Below, piece after piece: positions 7,739 through 13,538 of a stretch of 13,538 nucleotides of DNA. The notes beneath the pieces were generated by a model. It saw only the letters and a program-made list of their open reading frames with translations. It was not told where the DNA came from and searched no databases. Location: assembly GCA_039714435.1 (NCBI GenBank), contig JBDLJJ010000075.1:1-13538 (forward strand), read 5' to 3'. How positions within the stretch are numbered: position 1 is the stretch's first letter; every line of letters begins with the position of its first letter. Source of the stretch: JAZDDE01 sp039714435 (GTDB lineage: Bacteria; Gemmatimonadota; Gemmatimonadetes; Palauibacterales; Palauibacteraceae). The position numbers were made by a program, and so were the translations under genes.

Positions 7739-9648
7739 GGGGCGGTAGACCCCAAGCTTGCGTCGCGGGCGGTTTCACCGCCGTCGTCGGAGTCGCCCTC
7801 CATCCTGGGCGTTCGCTGCGGTGTTCGACCTTCCAGGTTCAGCTTTCGGAGAGCGTCCTGGAACACGGGATCGTCTCGGATGGGGTCGAATATCGGATCC
7901 CAGACCCAAATGGTGTTGTCCAGCAACCAGTCAGACCGGGCCGGCACTCTGGCCAGAGCGCTATCAGGCTGTCCGAAGGTCATCCAGAGTTCTGGAGAGA
8001 ATCGCCAGATCTCAGGAAGGACCGTCAGGTCACCGGCGCGCAGTCTGTCGGCCGTCTCCTTTGCCAAGCTGTCCGGAATACCGAACGGACCGAATATCGG
8101 GTGGTTGTAGTCTGGGAGGGCCGCGGCGTCGGCGAACCTCCCCTGTTTCAGGTAGGCGTACGTGAGTTCAGCTTCCAGAAAAAAGAACCCGGGAAAGTCC
8201 TCGACACCTGCTTCCAACTCTTTGAGCGCTTCCGGGAAGAGATTGTCCAGCTGCAGTCCAAACGCGTTCCACAGAACGCGGACGGCCACACGATCCAGAC
8301 CGACCGCCCTGGCTGTCGCACGGCGGCCCTCGGCGATCCGGCCTACGTCGAGCAGCATCTCACCGTACTGCTGGTGCGCTTCGGGATTGTCGGGGTCGCT
8401 ATCGATCGCACGGAGATACGCCGCCTCTGAAGCATCCCATTGTCTTCGGTTTCTAAACACGCTGCCCAGCGCGACGTGGGCGGACGCATTGCCCGGGTCC
8501 AACTGCAGGGCCCGCCGCGCGGCACGCTCTGAATCGTCCCAAAGTGCCGTTACCACCGCGTCGTACGCCTCCTGCTCTTCGGGTACCTCGTCCCACGCCT
8601 CGTCATACCACGTGATCAGTTCGGTCGCCTCGGCCAGACCTGCCCAGGCCGGTGCCCAGGTGGAGTCGCGTGCGACCGCCGCCTCAAACAACCGAACCGC
8701 TTCGCCCATGGCCTCCTCTCGCTCCCGCATGTGTGACCGTGCGGCAAGGTAAAGATCGTAGGCCTCCAGGTCCGCGGTGGGCGTGACGAGCTGGCTCGCA
8801 TCGTCGAGGCCGAGGGGAACCCGAAGCTGTTTGGCGATCGCCTCGGCGATCTCGGTCTGGATCTGGAACACGTTGGCGAGGGGGCGGTCGTACTGGTCCG
8901 ACCACAAATGCGAGCCGTCCTGCGCGTCTATGAGCTGCGCCGTGATGCGCAGTTGATCGCCCTCCTTGCGCACACTGCCCTCGACCAGGTATTCGACGCC
9001 CAGCTCGTCTCCGATCTGGCGCAGGTCCTTGCTCTCGCCTTTGTACGCGAAGGCGGACGTGCGCCCCGCGACGCGAAGCTCGCGGATCTTGGCCAGCGTG
9101 TTGAGGATCTCTTCCGTCATCCCGTCCCCGAAGTACTCCTGGTCGCCGGCCGAACTCATGTCGGCGAACGGCAGCACGGCGATCGAAGCGCGCCGGTCGT
9201 CGGCCAGGTCCGTAAGGGCGAGGCGGACATCGGCAGCCGCTTCCGAGCCGTCTCCCGCTACGCCATCCGAACCCGGGGCCGTGCGCCGCGCGATCCACCA
9301 CGTGCCGGCGACCAGCGCAGTCACCCCGATGAGCGCCAGCACACCGGCCGGCCACTGCTTGGAGGCGGGCTGCGCGACGATGCCTTCGATCACTCCCGGA
9401 GCGGCGGCCTCTGTGCGCTGGACGCCCTCCGGCGTAACCTCGAAGGCCCAGGCGAGAAGGAGAGCTACTGGGAACGCCAGAATCACCAGCGCGACCATGA
9501 AGGTGACGGTCCAGTCGGGAAGCCCGAGCCTCGGCAGCATTAGATCGGCGACTTGAAGGATCCCGAACGAAACTATCCCGTAGATCCCGGCCACCCTGAA
9601 CACATGGCGCCGCTTCAGCTCAGCCAGAAACTGCTTGTAGGGTTTCAT
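7735..9648 (-). CDS. Array member D: membrane-anchored TolB-like/TPR protein with acidic C-terminal tail
   Basis: Product of 637 residues with an ATG start in an ATGA overlap with C. It begins KPYKQF rather than KSYQQF. Helices about 18-38, 46-69 and 101-120; TolB-like domain about 153-280, in which the usual RPSIAVLPF reads RASIAVLPF and SPEGDQ reads SSAGDQ. It shares EYFGDGMTEEIL and the KDLRQIGDELGV stretch with F, and has AYDLYLAAR where most members have LxGR. TPR helices about 296-345 and 372-450. The central C-terminal region (about 465-550) has unusually many aromatic residues (VEDFPGFFF). GQPDSAL at 559-565 and FDPIRDDP at 587-594 are kept, followed by a roughly 20-residue acidic extension after QRTPRM. 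No Shine-Dalgarno match precedes the start, so translation probably depends on coupling to C. Confidence 0.94.
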   Translation of the reverse strand: MKPYKQFLAELKRRHVFRVAGIYGIVSFGILQVADLMLPRLGLPDWTVTFMVALVILAFPVALLLAWAFEVTPEGVQRTEAAAPGVIEGIVAQPASKQWPAGVLALIGVTALVAGTWWIARRTAPGSDGVAGDGSEAAADVRLALTDLADDRRASIAVLPFADMSSAGDQEYFGDGMTEEILNTLAKIRELRVAGRTSAFAYKGESKDLRQIGDELGVEYLVEGSVRKEGDQLRITAQLIDAQDGSHLWSDQYDRPLANVFQIQTEIAEAIAKQLRVPLGLDDASQLVTPTADLEAYDLYLAARSHMREREEAMGEAVRLFEAAVARDSTWAPAWAGLAEATELITWYDEAWDEVPEEQEAYDAVVTALWDDSERAARRALQLDPGNASAHVALGSVFRNRRQWDASEAAYLRAIDSDPDNPEAHQQYGEMLLDVGRIAEGRRATARAVGLDRVAVRVLWNAFGLQLDNLFPEALKELEAGVEDFPGFFFLEAELTYAYLKQGRFADAAALPDYNHPIFGPFGIPDSLAKETADRLRAGDLTVLPEIWRFSPELWMTFGQPDSALARVPARSDWLLDNTIWVWDPIFDPIRDDPVFQDALRKLNLEGRTPQRTPRMEGDSDDGGETARDASLGSTAP

Positions 9649-11483
9649 GGCGCGGGCTTGTCCGGTGTGACGCCTTCCAGACCTGCCAGCCGTAACGCCT
9701 CCAGAACGGCGGGATGGTCCCGGATAGGATCGAACAGCGGCATCCAGCTGGCGCCGATCACGCCTCCCGAGGAACGTGTCAGGCTCAGCATCAGCTCTGC
9801 CGCCTCGTCGTGTCGTCCGAAACGCATCAGCACCACGGGGTGCAGTAGTTCTGGCGGGAAGTCCTCATATTTGCCGGTCTGAATGGACCTGATCCCCCTG
9901 TCGATGAGCTCACGCGAAGGCACTCCGCCCGCATTCCAGGGAAGCCCTCTCAGCTCGTCGTACCGGCCCAGCGCGATCTTCGCCCAGGCGTCTACGAATA
10001 TCCCGAGCCCGTAAGGTTGATACTCTGGGTCCAGGCGATAGGCCTCATCAGAGACTGCAAGTGCCTCTTCATAGCGCCCGGCGCCCATGAGCGCAGCGCC
10101 GTGGATATGGAGCCTCACGGGAACGCGATCAAGCAGGACGGCGCGGGAGGCCGTCCGAACGGCTTCGTTAAATCGACCGACATTCATGAGAAGCTGCGCA
10201 TACTGCACGTGGGCTTCGGCGTCATCCGGGTCCAGCTCGAGCGCTCGAACGTAGGCTGCCTCTCCTGACTCCCATTCCCCACGATTGCGGTGGATGCTGC
10301 CCAGTGCGACGTGGGCCGAGGCGTTGTTCGGATCCAGCTCGAGCGCTCTGCGTGCGGCCGATTCCGCAAGGTCCTGAAAGGCCACAAAGCGCTCCAAGCC
10401 TTGTTCCTTTGTCTCCGGCCGGCCGTCCTCCCAGGCCGCCGGATACCACCCAATCAGCTCGCGCGCCTCCGCAAGGCCCGCCCAGGCCGGTGCCCAGGTC
10501 GAATCACGCGCGATTGCCGCCTCGAACAGCCGGATGGCCGCGGGTATGCTCAGTCCGCGCTCTCGCAGACGAGTCCTGCCGGCAAGATAGAGATCATAGG
10601 CCTCCATGTCGGCGGTCGGAGTGACCAGTTGGCTCGCATCGTCCAGCCCGAGGGGCACGCGGAGCTCTTCCGCGATGGCCTGGGCGATCTCCGTCTGGAT
10701 CGCGAACACGTCGTCCATCGTCCGGTCGTACTGGTCCGACCACAGGTGGCTTCCGTCCGCCGCTTCGATGAGCTGGGCCGTGATCCGCAGTCGATTGCCC
10801 GCCTTCCGCACGCTGCCCTCGATCAAATACGCTACGCCAAGACTGTCACCCACCGCGCGCATGTCCACCTGCTGGCCCTTAAAGGCGAAAGCAGACGTAC
10901 GGGCGGCGACCTTGAGTTCCCGAATCCGCGCGAGGGTATTGAGGATCTCCTCGGTAATCCCATCGCTAAAGTACTCCTGGTCGCTCTCGGGACTCATGTC
11001 GGCGAACGGCAGAACGGCCAGGGAAGGCCGCAGATCGTCCGCCGGATCTGAGAGCGCAAGGCGGACTTCGGCGGCTCCAGCAGCGGGTGCGGCATCGGTG
11101 CCGGCCACGGGGGCCGTACGCCGGGCGATCAACCAGGTACTGGCCACGAGGGCCGCCACTCCGACCAGCGCCAGCACTCCGGCCGGCCAGCGCTGCGATA
11201 CCGGTGCCGCCAGGATCCCTTCGATTTCGCCAGGCGCCGCCACGTCCGTCCGCTGCACGCCCTCGGGCGTCATCTCGAACGCCCATGCCATGATCAACAC
11301 CACTGGAAAGCCGAGCACGACGAGCGCCACCATGAACGTGACCGTCCAGTCGGGCAGGCCGAGCCGCGGGAGCATGAGGTCAGCCGCCTGCAATACACCG
11401 AATGATACGAGCCCGTAGATCCCAGCCACCCGGAACACGTGGCGCCGCTTCAGCTCCGCGAGAAACTGCTGGTAGGACTTCAC
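9645..11483 (-). CDS. Array member C: membrane-anchored TolB-like/TPR protein, LPRLGLPDW anchor class
   Basis: Product of 612 residues from a GTG start, the shortest complete member. The frame stays open 61 codons further upstream, but that stretch lies over the C-terminal codons of B and resembles no paralog, so the GTG that begins the conserved KSYQQFLAELKRRHVFR segment is chosen; it forms a GTGA overlap with B. TolB-like domain about 151-278; it reads FSDGITEEIL where the other complete members have GMTEEIL. TPR helices about 294-345 and 372-486. The C-terminal part diverges: the W...GxPDSA motif of B, D, E, F and G is replaced by RFGRHDEAAELM near 554. The last segment keeps FDPIRDHP and GLEGVTP but ends DKPAP without the QRTP sequence. 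TolB-like and early TPR regions most resemble D (shared LDDASQLVTPTAD). Confidence 0.93.
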   Translation of the reverse strand: MKSYQQFLAELKRRHVFRVAGIYGLVSFGVLQAADLMLPRLGLPDWTVTFMVALVVLGFPVVLIMAWAFEMTPEGVQRTDVAAPGEIEGILAAPVSQRWPAGVLALVGVAALVASTWLIARRTAPVAGTDAAPAAGAAEVRLALSDPADDLRPSLAVLPFADMSPESDQEYFSDGITEEILNTLARIRELKVAARTSAFAFKGQQVDMRAVGDSLGVAYLIEGSVRKAGNRLRITAQLIEAADGSHLWSDQYDRTMDDVFAIQTEIAQAIAEELRVPLGLDDASQLVTPTADMEAYDLYLAGRTRLRERGLSIPAAIRLFEAAIARDSTWAPAWAGLAEARELIGWYPAAWEDGRPETKEQGLERFVAFQDLAESAARRALELDPNNASAHVALGSIHRNRGEWESGEAAYVRALELDPDDAEAHVQYAQLLMNVGRFNEAVRTASRAVLLDRVPVRLHIHGAALMGAGRYEEALAVSDEAYRLDPEYQPYGLGIFVDAWAKIALGRYDELRGLPWNAGGVPSRELIDRGIRSIQTGKYEDFPPELLHPVVLMRFGRHDEAAELMLSLTRSSGGVIGASWMPLFDPIRDHPAVLEALRLAGLEGVTPDKPAP

Positions 11484-13429
11484 GGGGCCGACGACTCCGG
11501 CGTTCGCTGCGTGGTCGCGCCCTGTAGGATCATAGGCCGCGTACGCCCCGCCAGGGGCGTGCGCTGGAGCACCGCGTCGCCGAGACCGAGCGATGCCATA
11601 TATGCCTGAACTTTCGGGTCGCTGCGTAGCGAATCGAGGCCGGGCCGCCAGATACTGGGATTCCATGGCAGGCCGATCCGGCTCCAGCCGCTGCCGTCCA
11701 CGATACGCACGAGGGCGCTGTCAGGCTGGCCCATCCTCACCCATTGCTCGGGGCGCGGACCCCACGGAAACCCTTCGGGGAGATCCGGGAGGCGTGCTTC
11801 CTCCAGGCCGCGCGCCCACTCCTCGAAAACCTTCTCCGTCCACCAGGATGACGTATCGACGGATGCCGGCAGCCACGGGGCGCTTCGGAGAGCTTTCTGA
11901 ATTGCCTCGATCGCCTCTCTCGTTTCCCCTTGCCTGGCCAGGAGTCGAGCGCCATCGAGCCAGTTGGGGACGAAGGGCGCCTCGGAATCTCGCTCCATCG
12001 CCAGCCGCATGACTTCCGTGGCCTCCCCCACACGCCCGTCCAGCTCCAGCGCCACGCCGATAATCGAAAAGCGGATCGGAGCCGGATCCAGAAGCACGGC
12101 CCGGTCGGCTGACTTGACAGCTTCTGCTATCCTGCCCCGGTTGTAGAGAAACTCACCGTACTGCTGATGGGCTTCGGCGTTGTCAGGATCGAGTGACAAC
12201 GCTCGCCGGTAGGCGTCTTCAGCCGACTGCCACTGCCCGCGATCCCGATGGACGCTTCCCAGAGCGACGAGGGCGGAGGCGCTGCGTGGGTCGAGTTCAA
12301 TCGCCCGCAGCGCCGCCCGCTCGGATTCTGCGAGCGAGTTCGCGATCCCGACGCTGTCCGGAACGTCATCATCCCAGTCGTACGTACCCGGATACCAGAC
12401 ACGTATTTCTTTCACTTCGGCGAGGGCGGCCCACGCTGGAGCCCAGCTCGAGTCTCTCGCGATGGCCGCCTCGAACATCCGCATCGCCTCGAGAAGTACC
12501 GGCCCGCGCTCGCGCATGGAAGTGCGGCCCGCGAGATAGAGATCGTATGCGGTGAGGTCGCCGGTCGGGGTGACCAGCATTTCGTCGCCCTCCAGTCCAA
12601 GCGGCACACGCAATTCTCCCGCGATCGCCTCGGCAATTTCTGTCTGGATCGCGAACACGTCGTCCATCGGGCGGTCGTATTGCTCCGACCACAGGTGCGA
12701 GCCGTCCGTGGCGTCGATCAACTGAGCCGTGATGCGGAGCTGGCCGCCCGCTTTCCGAACGCTCCCCTCGATCAAGTAGCGGACTCCGAGTTCTGCACCG
12801 ATTTCTCGAAGATCCTTATTCTCACCTTTGTAAGCGAACGCGGACGTGCGCCCAGCGACGCGCAGCTCACGAATCTTTACTAGCGTGTTGAGAATCTCCT
12901 CTGTCATCCCGTCGCTGAAGTACTCCTGCTCAGTGTCGGAGCTCATGTTGACGAACGGGAGCACGGCGAGGGAAGGGCGCACATTGTCTGCGGGCTCGGC
13001 AACCGCGAGCCGTACGTCGGCCGAGGTAGCAGCACCGTCGGAAGCGGTCTGCTCGGGCGCGGTGCGGCGCGCAATCCACCACGTGCCGCCGACCAGTGCC
13101 GCGACGCCGACCAGTGCCAGGACTCCCGCCGGCCAGCGTTGAGAGGCCGGTGCGGCCACGATTGCGGTCAGTTCTCCGGGCGCGGCCTCGCTGGTTCGCT
13201 GGACACCTTCCGGAGTCATTTCGAACGCCCAGGCCAGCACGACCGCCACCGGAAAGCCGAGAAGCAGGATGAGCGCAACGAGCCGGTAGGTCCAGCTGGG
13301 AAGCAGCAGCGCCGGAACGGCGAGGTCGACGATCTGAAGCACTACGAAGCCGACGATGCCATACACCGCCATTACACGGAACACGTGGCGCCGCTTCAGC
13401 TCCGCGAGAAACTGCTGGTATGACTTCAG
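11480..13429 (-). CDS. Array member B: three-helix membrane-anchored TolB-like domain/TPR protein, probable CTG start
   Basis: Product of 649 residues. Basic N-terminus 1-18; membrane helices about 19-39, 46-68 and 101-119, with AWAFEMTPEG at 66-75 between helices 2 and 3; TolB N-terminal/FlgO-like domain about 151-277 (RPSLAVLPF, EYFSDGMTEEIL, YLIEGSVRK, SHLWSEQYDR). TPR-type helices run about 293-340 and 366-482; the tail has GQPDSAL near 568 and LQRTP near 621. Its anchor (VPALLLPSW) differs from every other member. The start is set at CTG because the conserved KSYQQFLAELKRRH segment lies in frame upstream of the first ATG/GTG, and CTG sits exactly where the paralogs have ATG or GTG; GGAG lies eight bases upstream. 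No catalytic or DNA-binding domain is seen. By analogy with related modules the TolB-TPR part probably binds a ligand or protein outside the cytoplasm (inference). Confidence 0.9.
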   Translation of the reverse strand: MKSYQQFLAELKRRHVFRVMAVYGIVGFVVLQIVDLAVPALLLPSWTYRLVALILLLGFPVAVVLAWAFEMTPEGVQRTSEAAPGELTAIVAAPASQRWPAGVLALVGVAALVGGTWWIARRTAPEQTASDGAATSADVRLAVAEPADNVRPSLAVLPFVNMSSDTEQEYFSDGMTEEILNTLVKIRELRVAGRTSAFAYKGENKDLREIGAELGVRYLIEGSVRKAGGQLRITAQLIDATDGSHLWSEQYDRPMDDVFAIQTEIAEAIAGELRVPLGLEGDEMLVTPTGDLTAYDLYLAGRTSMRERGPVLLEAMRMFEAAIARDSSWAPAWAALAEVKEIRVWYPGTYDWDDDVPDSVGIANSLAESERAALRAIELDPRSASALVALGSVHRDRGQWQSAEDAYRRALSLDPDNAEAHQQYGEFLYNRGRIAEAVKSADRAVLLDPAPIRFSIIGVALELDGRVGEATEVMRLAMERDSEAPFVPNWLDGARLLARQGETREAIEAIQKALRSAPWLPASVDTSSWWTEKVFEEWARGLEEARLPDLPEGFPWGPRPEQWVRMGQPDSALVRIVDGSGWSRIGLPWNPSIWRPGLDSLRSDPKVQAYMASLGLGDAVLQRTPLAGRTRPMILQGATTQRTPESSAP

Positions 13430-13538
13430 GGCGCCGGCTCCGGCTCCAGGGTCCGCTGCGGGGTCGCACTTTCAATATTCAGAACCCGTAGCGCCTCAAG
13501 GTATGCAGGTTGATCGCGGAGCGGGTCGAAGAAATTGT
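13426..13538 (-). CDS. Array member A: C-terminal end of a membrane-anchored TolB-like/TPR protein (partial, 5' part outside window)
   Basis: Only the last 36 codons and the TGA stop are present; the gene enters from beyond the right edge. The readable end contains FFDPLRDQPAYLEALRVLN followed by an ATPQRT segment and an acidic/proline tail ending in PAP. This matches the C-terminal signature of the complete paralogs, closest to C (FDPIRDHPAVLEALRLAGLEG) and D (FDPIRDDPVFQDALRKLNLEG), so A is assigned to the same family by its tail alone. Its anchor and TolB-like domain cannot be seen. The TGA overlaps the proposed CTG start of B by four bases (CTGA). Homology of the tail is clear; a complete, functional gene upstream is inferred. 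Confidence 0.85.
   Translation of the reverse strand, partial: NFFDPLRDQPAYLEALRVLNIESATPQRTLEPEPAP
13438..13441 (-). promoter_or_regulatory. Shine-Dalgarno-like GGAG before the CTG start of B
   Basis: GGAG on the minus strand ends eight bases before the proposed CTG start at 13427-13429, inside the last codons of A. It is one of only two good ribosome-binding matches at the eight junctions and supports the CTG call, because a weak start codon would benefit from it. A second GGAG six bases further upstream (13444-13447) is part of the same GGAGCC repeat encoding the acidic/proline tail of A, so the match could be coincidental. Confidence 0.45.

Larger units (their letters stand above)
1..13538 (-). 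repeat. Tandem direct array of at least nine paralogous genes, unit about 1.85-1.96 kb
   Basis: The start of each gene is a recurring near-identical block of about 54 bases, at 1-54, 1854-1907, 3823-3876, 5736-5789, 7685-7738, 9595-9648, 11430-11483 and 13376-13429. It encodes xKSYQQFLAELKRRHVF(K/R) with few changes. The bodies of the units are related at protein level but differ at many third positions and in length, so this is an old gene-family expansion, not a recent DNA duplication or assembly stutter. All copies face the same way and abut without spacer, implying one transcription unit read from right to left. No internal promoter or hairpin terminator was recognised by eye. Confidence 0.9.

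Noticed and set aside
11484..11666. Upstream extension of C by 61 codons to an earlier ATG
   Set aside because: It overlies the end of B, has a composition unlike the family and no counterpart in other members; the GTG at 11481-11483 matches the start position of the other members.
13382..13384. GTG at this position as the start of B
   Set aside because: It lies at the V of RRHVF and would remove 15 residues conserved in every other member; the frame continues upstream to CTG at the expected overlap.
51..13429. Adenylate cyclase, CadC-like transcription regulator or TolB beta-propeller annotation
   Set aside because: The similarity is to the TolB-like N-terminal and TPR module that such proteins carry. 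No cyclase catalytic domain, winged helix or propeller repeat is visible, and the N-terminus is a membrane anchor.
1..13538. CRISPR array, transposon or phage origin for the periodic repeats
   Set aside because: The period is about 1.9 kb and equals one gene; there are no short spacers, terminal inverted repeats, transposase, integrase or phage genes.

Overview
The window is one uninterrupted block of a head-to-tail array of paralogous genes, all on the minus strand. There are seven complete genes plus the first 18 codons of one at the left edge and the last 36 codons of one at the right edge. Letters A to I follow transcription, so A is at the right edge (13538) and I at the left edge (1). 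There is no intergenic DNA: seven of the eight junctions are 4-base xTGA stop/start overlaps, and the eighth (G/H) has a 10-base gap bridged by a possible five-codon micro-ORF. I see no promoter, terminator, RNA gene, mobile element or CRISPR array. The array runs off both ends, so its true size, its promoter and its neighbours are unknown.

Each complete product is 612 to 652 residues with one layout. A short basic N-terminus (xKSYQQFLAELKRRHVF) leads into two membrane helices ending in an AWAFExTPEG motif. A cytoplasmic-looking linker ends in RWPAG before a third membrane helix. A low-complexity Ala/Gly/Asp linker follows, then a domain of the TolB N-terminal/FlgO-like type (PSIAVLPFxDMS...EYFSDGMTEEIL...YLVEGSVRK...LRITAQLID...GSHLWSDQYDR). 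After this come a TPR-rich helical region and a short conserved C-terminal segment (FDPIRxDP...GLxG...QRTP). The same TolB-like plus TPR module is known at the C-terminus of some class III adenylate cyclases and CadC-type regulators. Here no cyclase, kinase or DNA-binding domain is present and the module is carried by a membrane anchor.

The paralogs are well diverged, most strongly in the C-terminal half, while the anchor and parts of the TolB-like domain stay nearly constant. The TolB-like domains fall into classes that alternate along D-E-F-G, whereas the anchors pair D with E and F with G. This suggests block duplication with domain exchange. My working inference is an operon encoding a family of membrane proteins with a shared anchor and varied, probably extracytoplasmic, binding regions, made by coupled translation. 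The function is unknown.

The DNA is GC-rich with frequent GTG starts. Proteins with this anchor/TolB/TPR layout occur, to my knowledge, in Gemmatimonadota and in some Gammaproteobacteria and other phyla. The window contains no marker gene that would settle the taxon.
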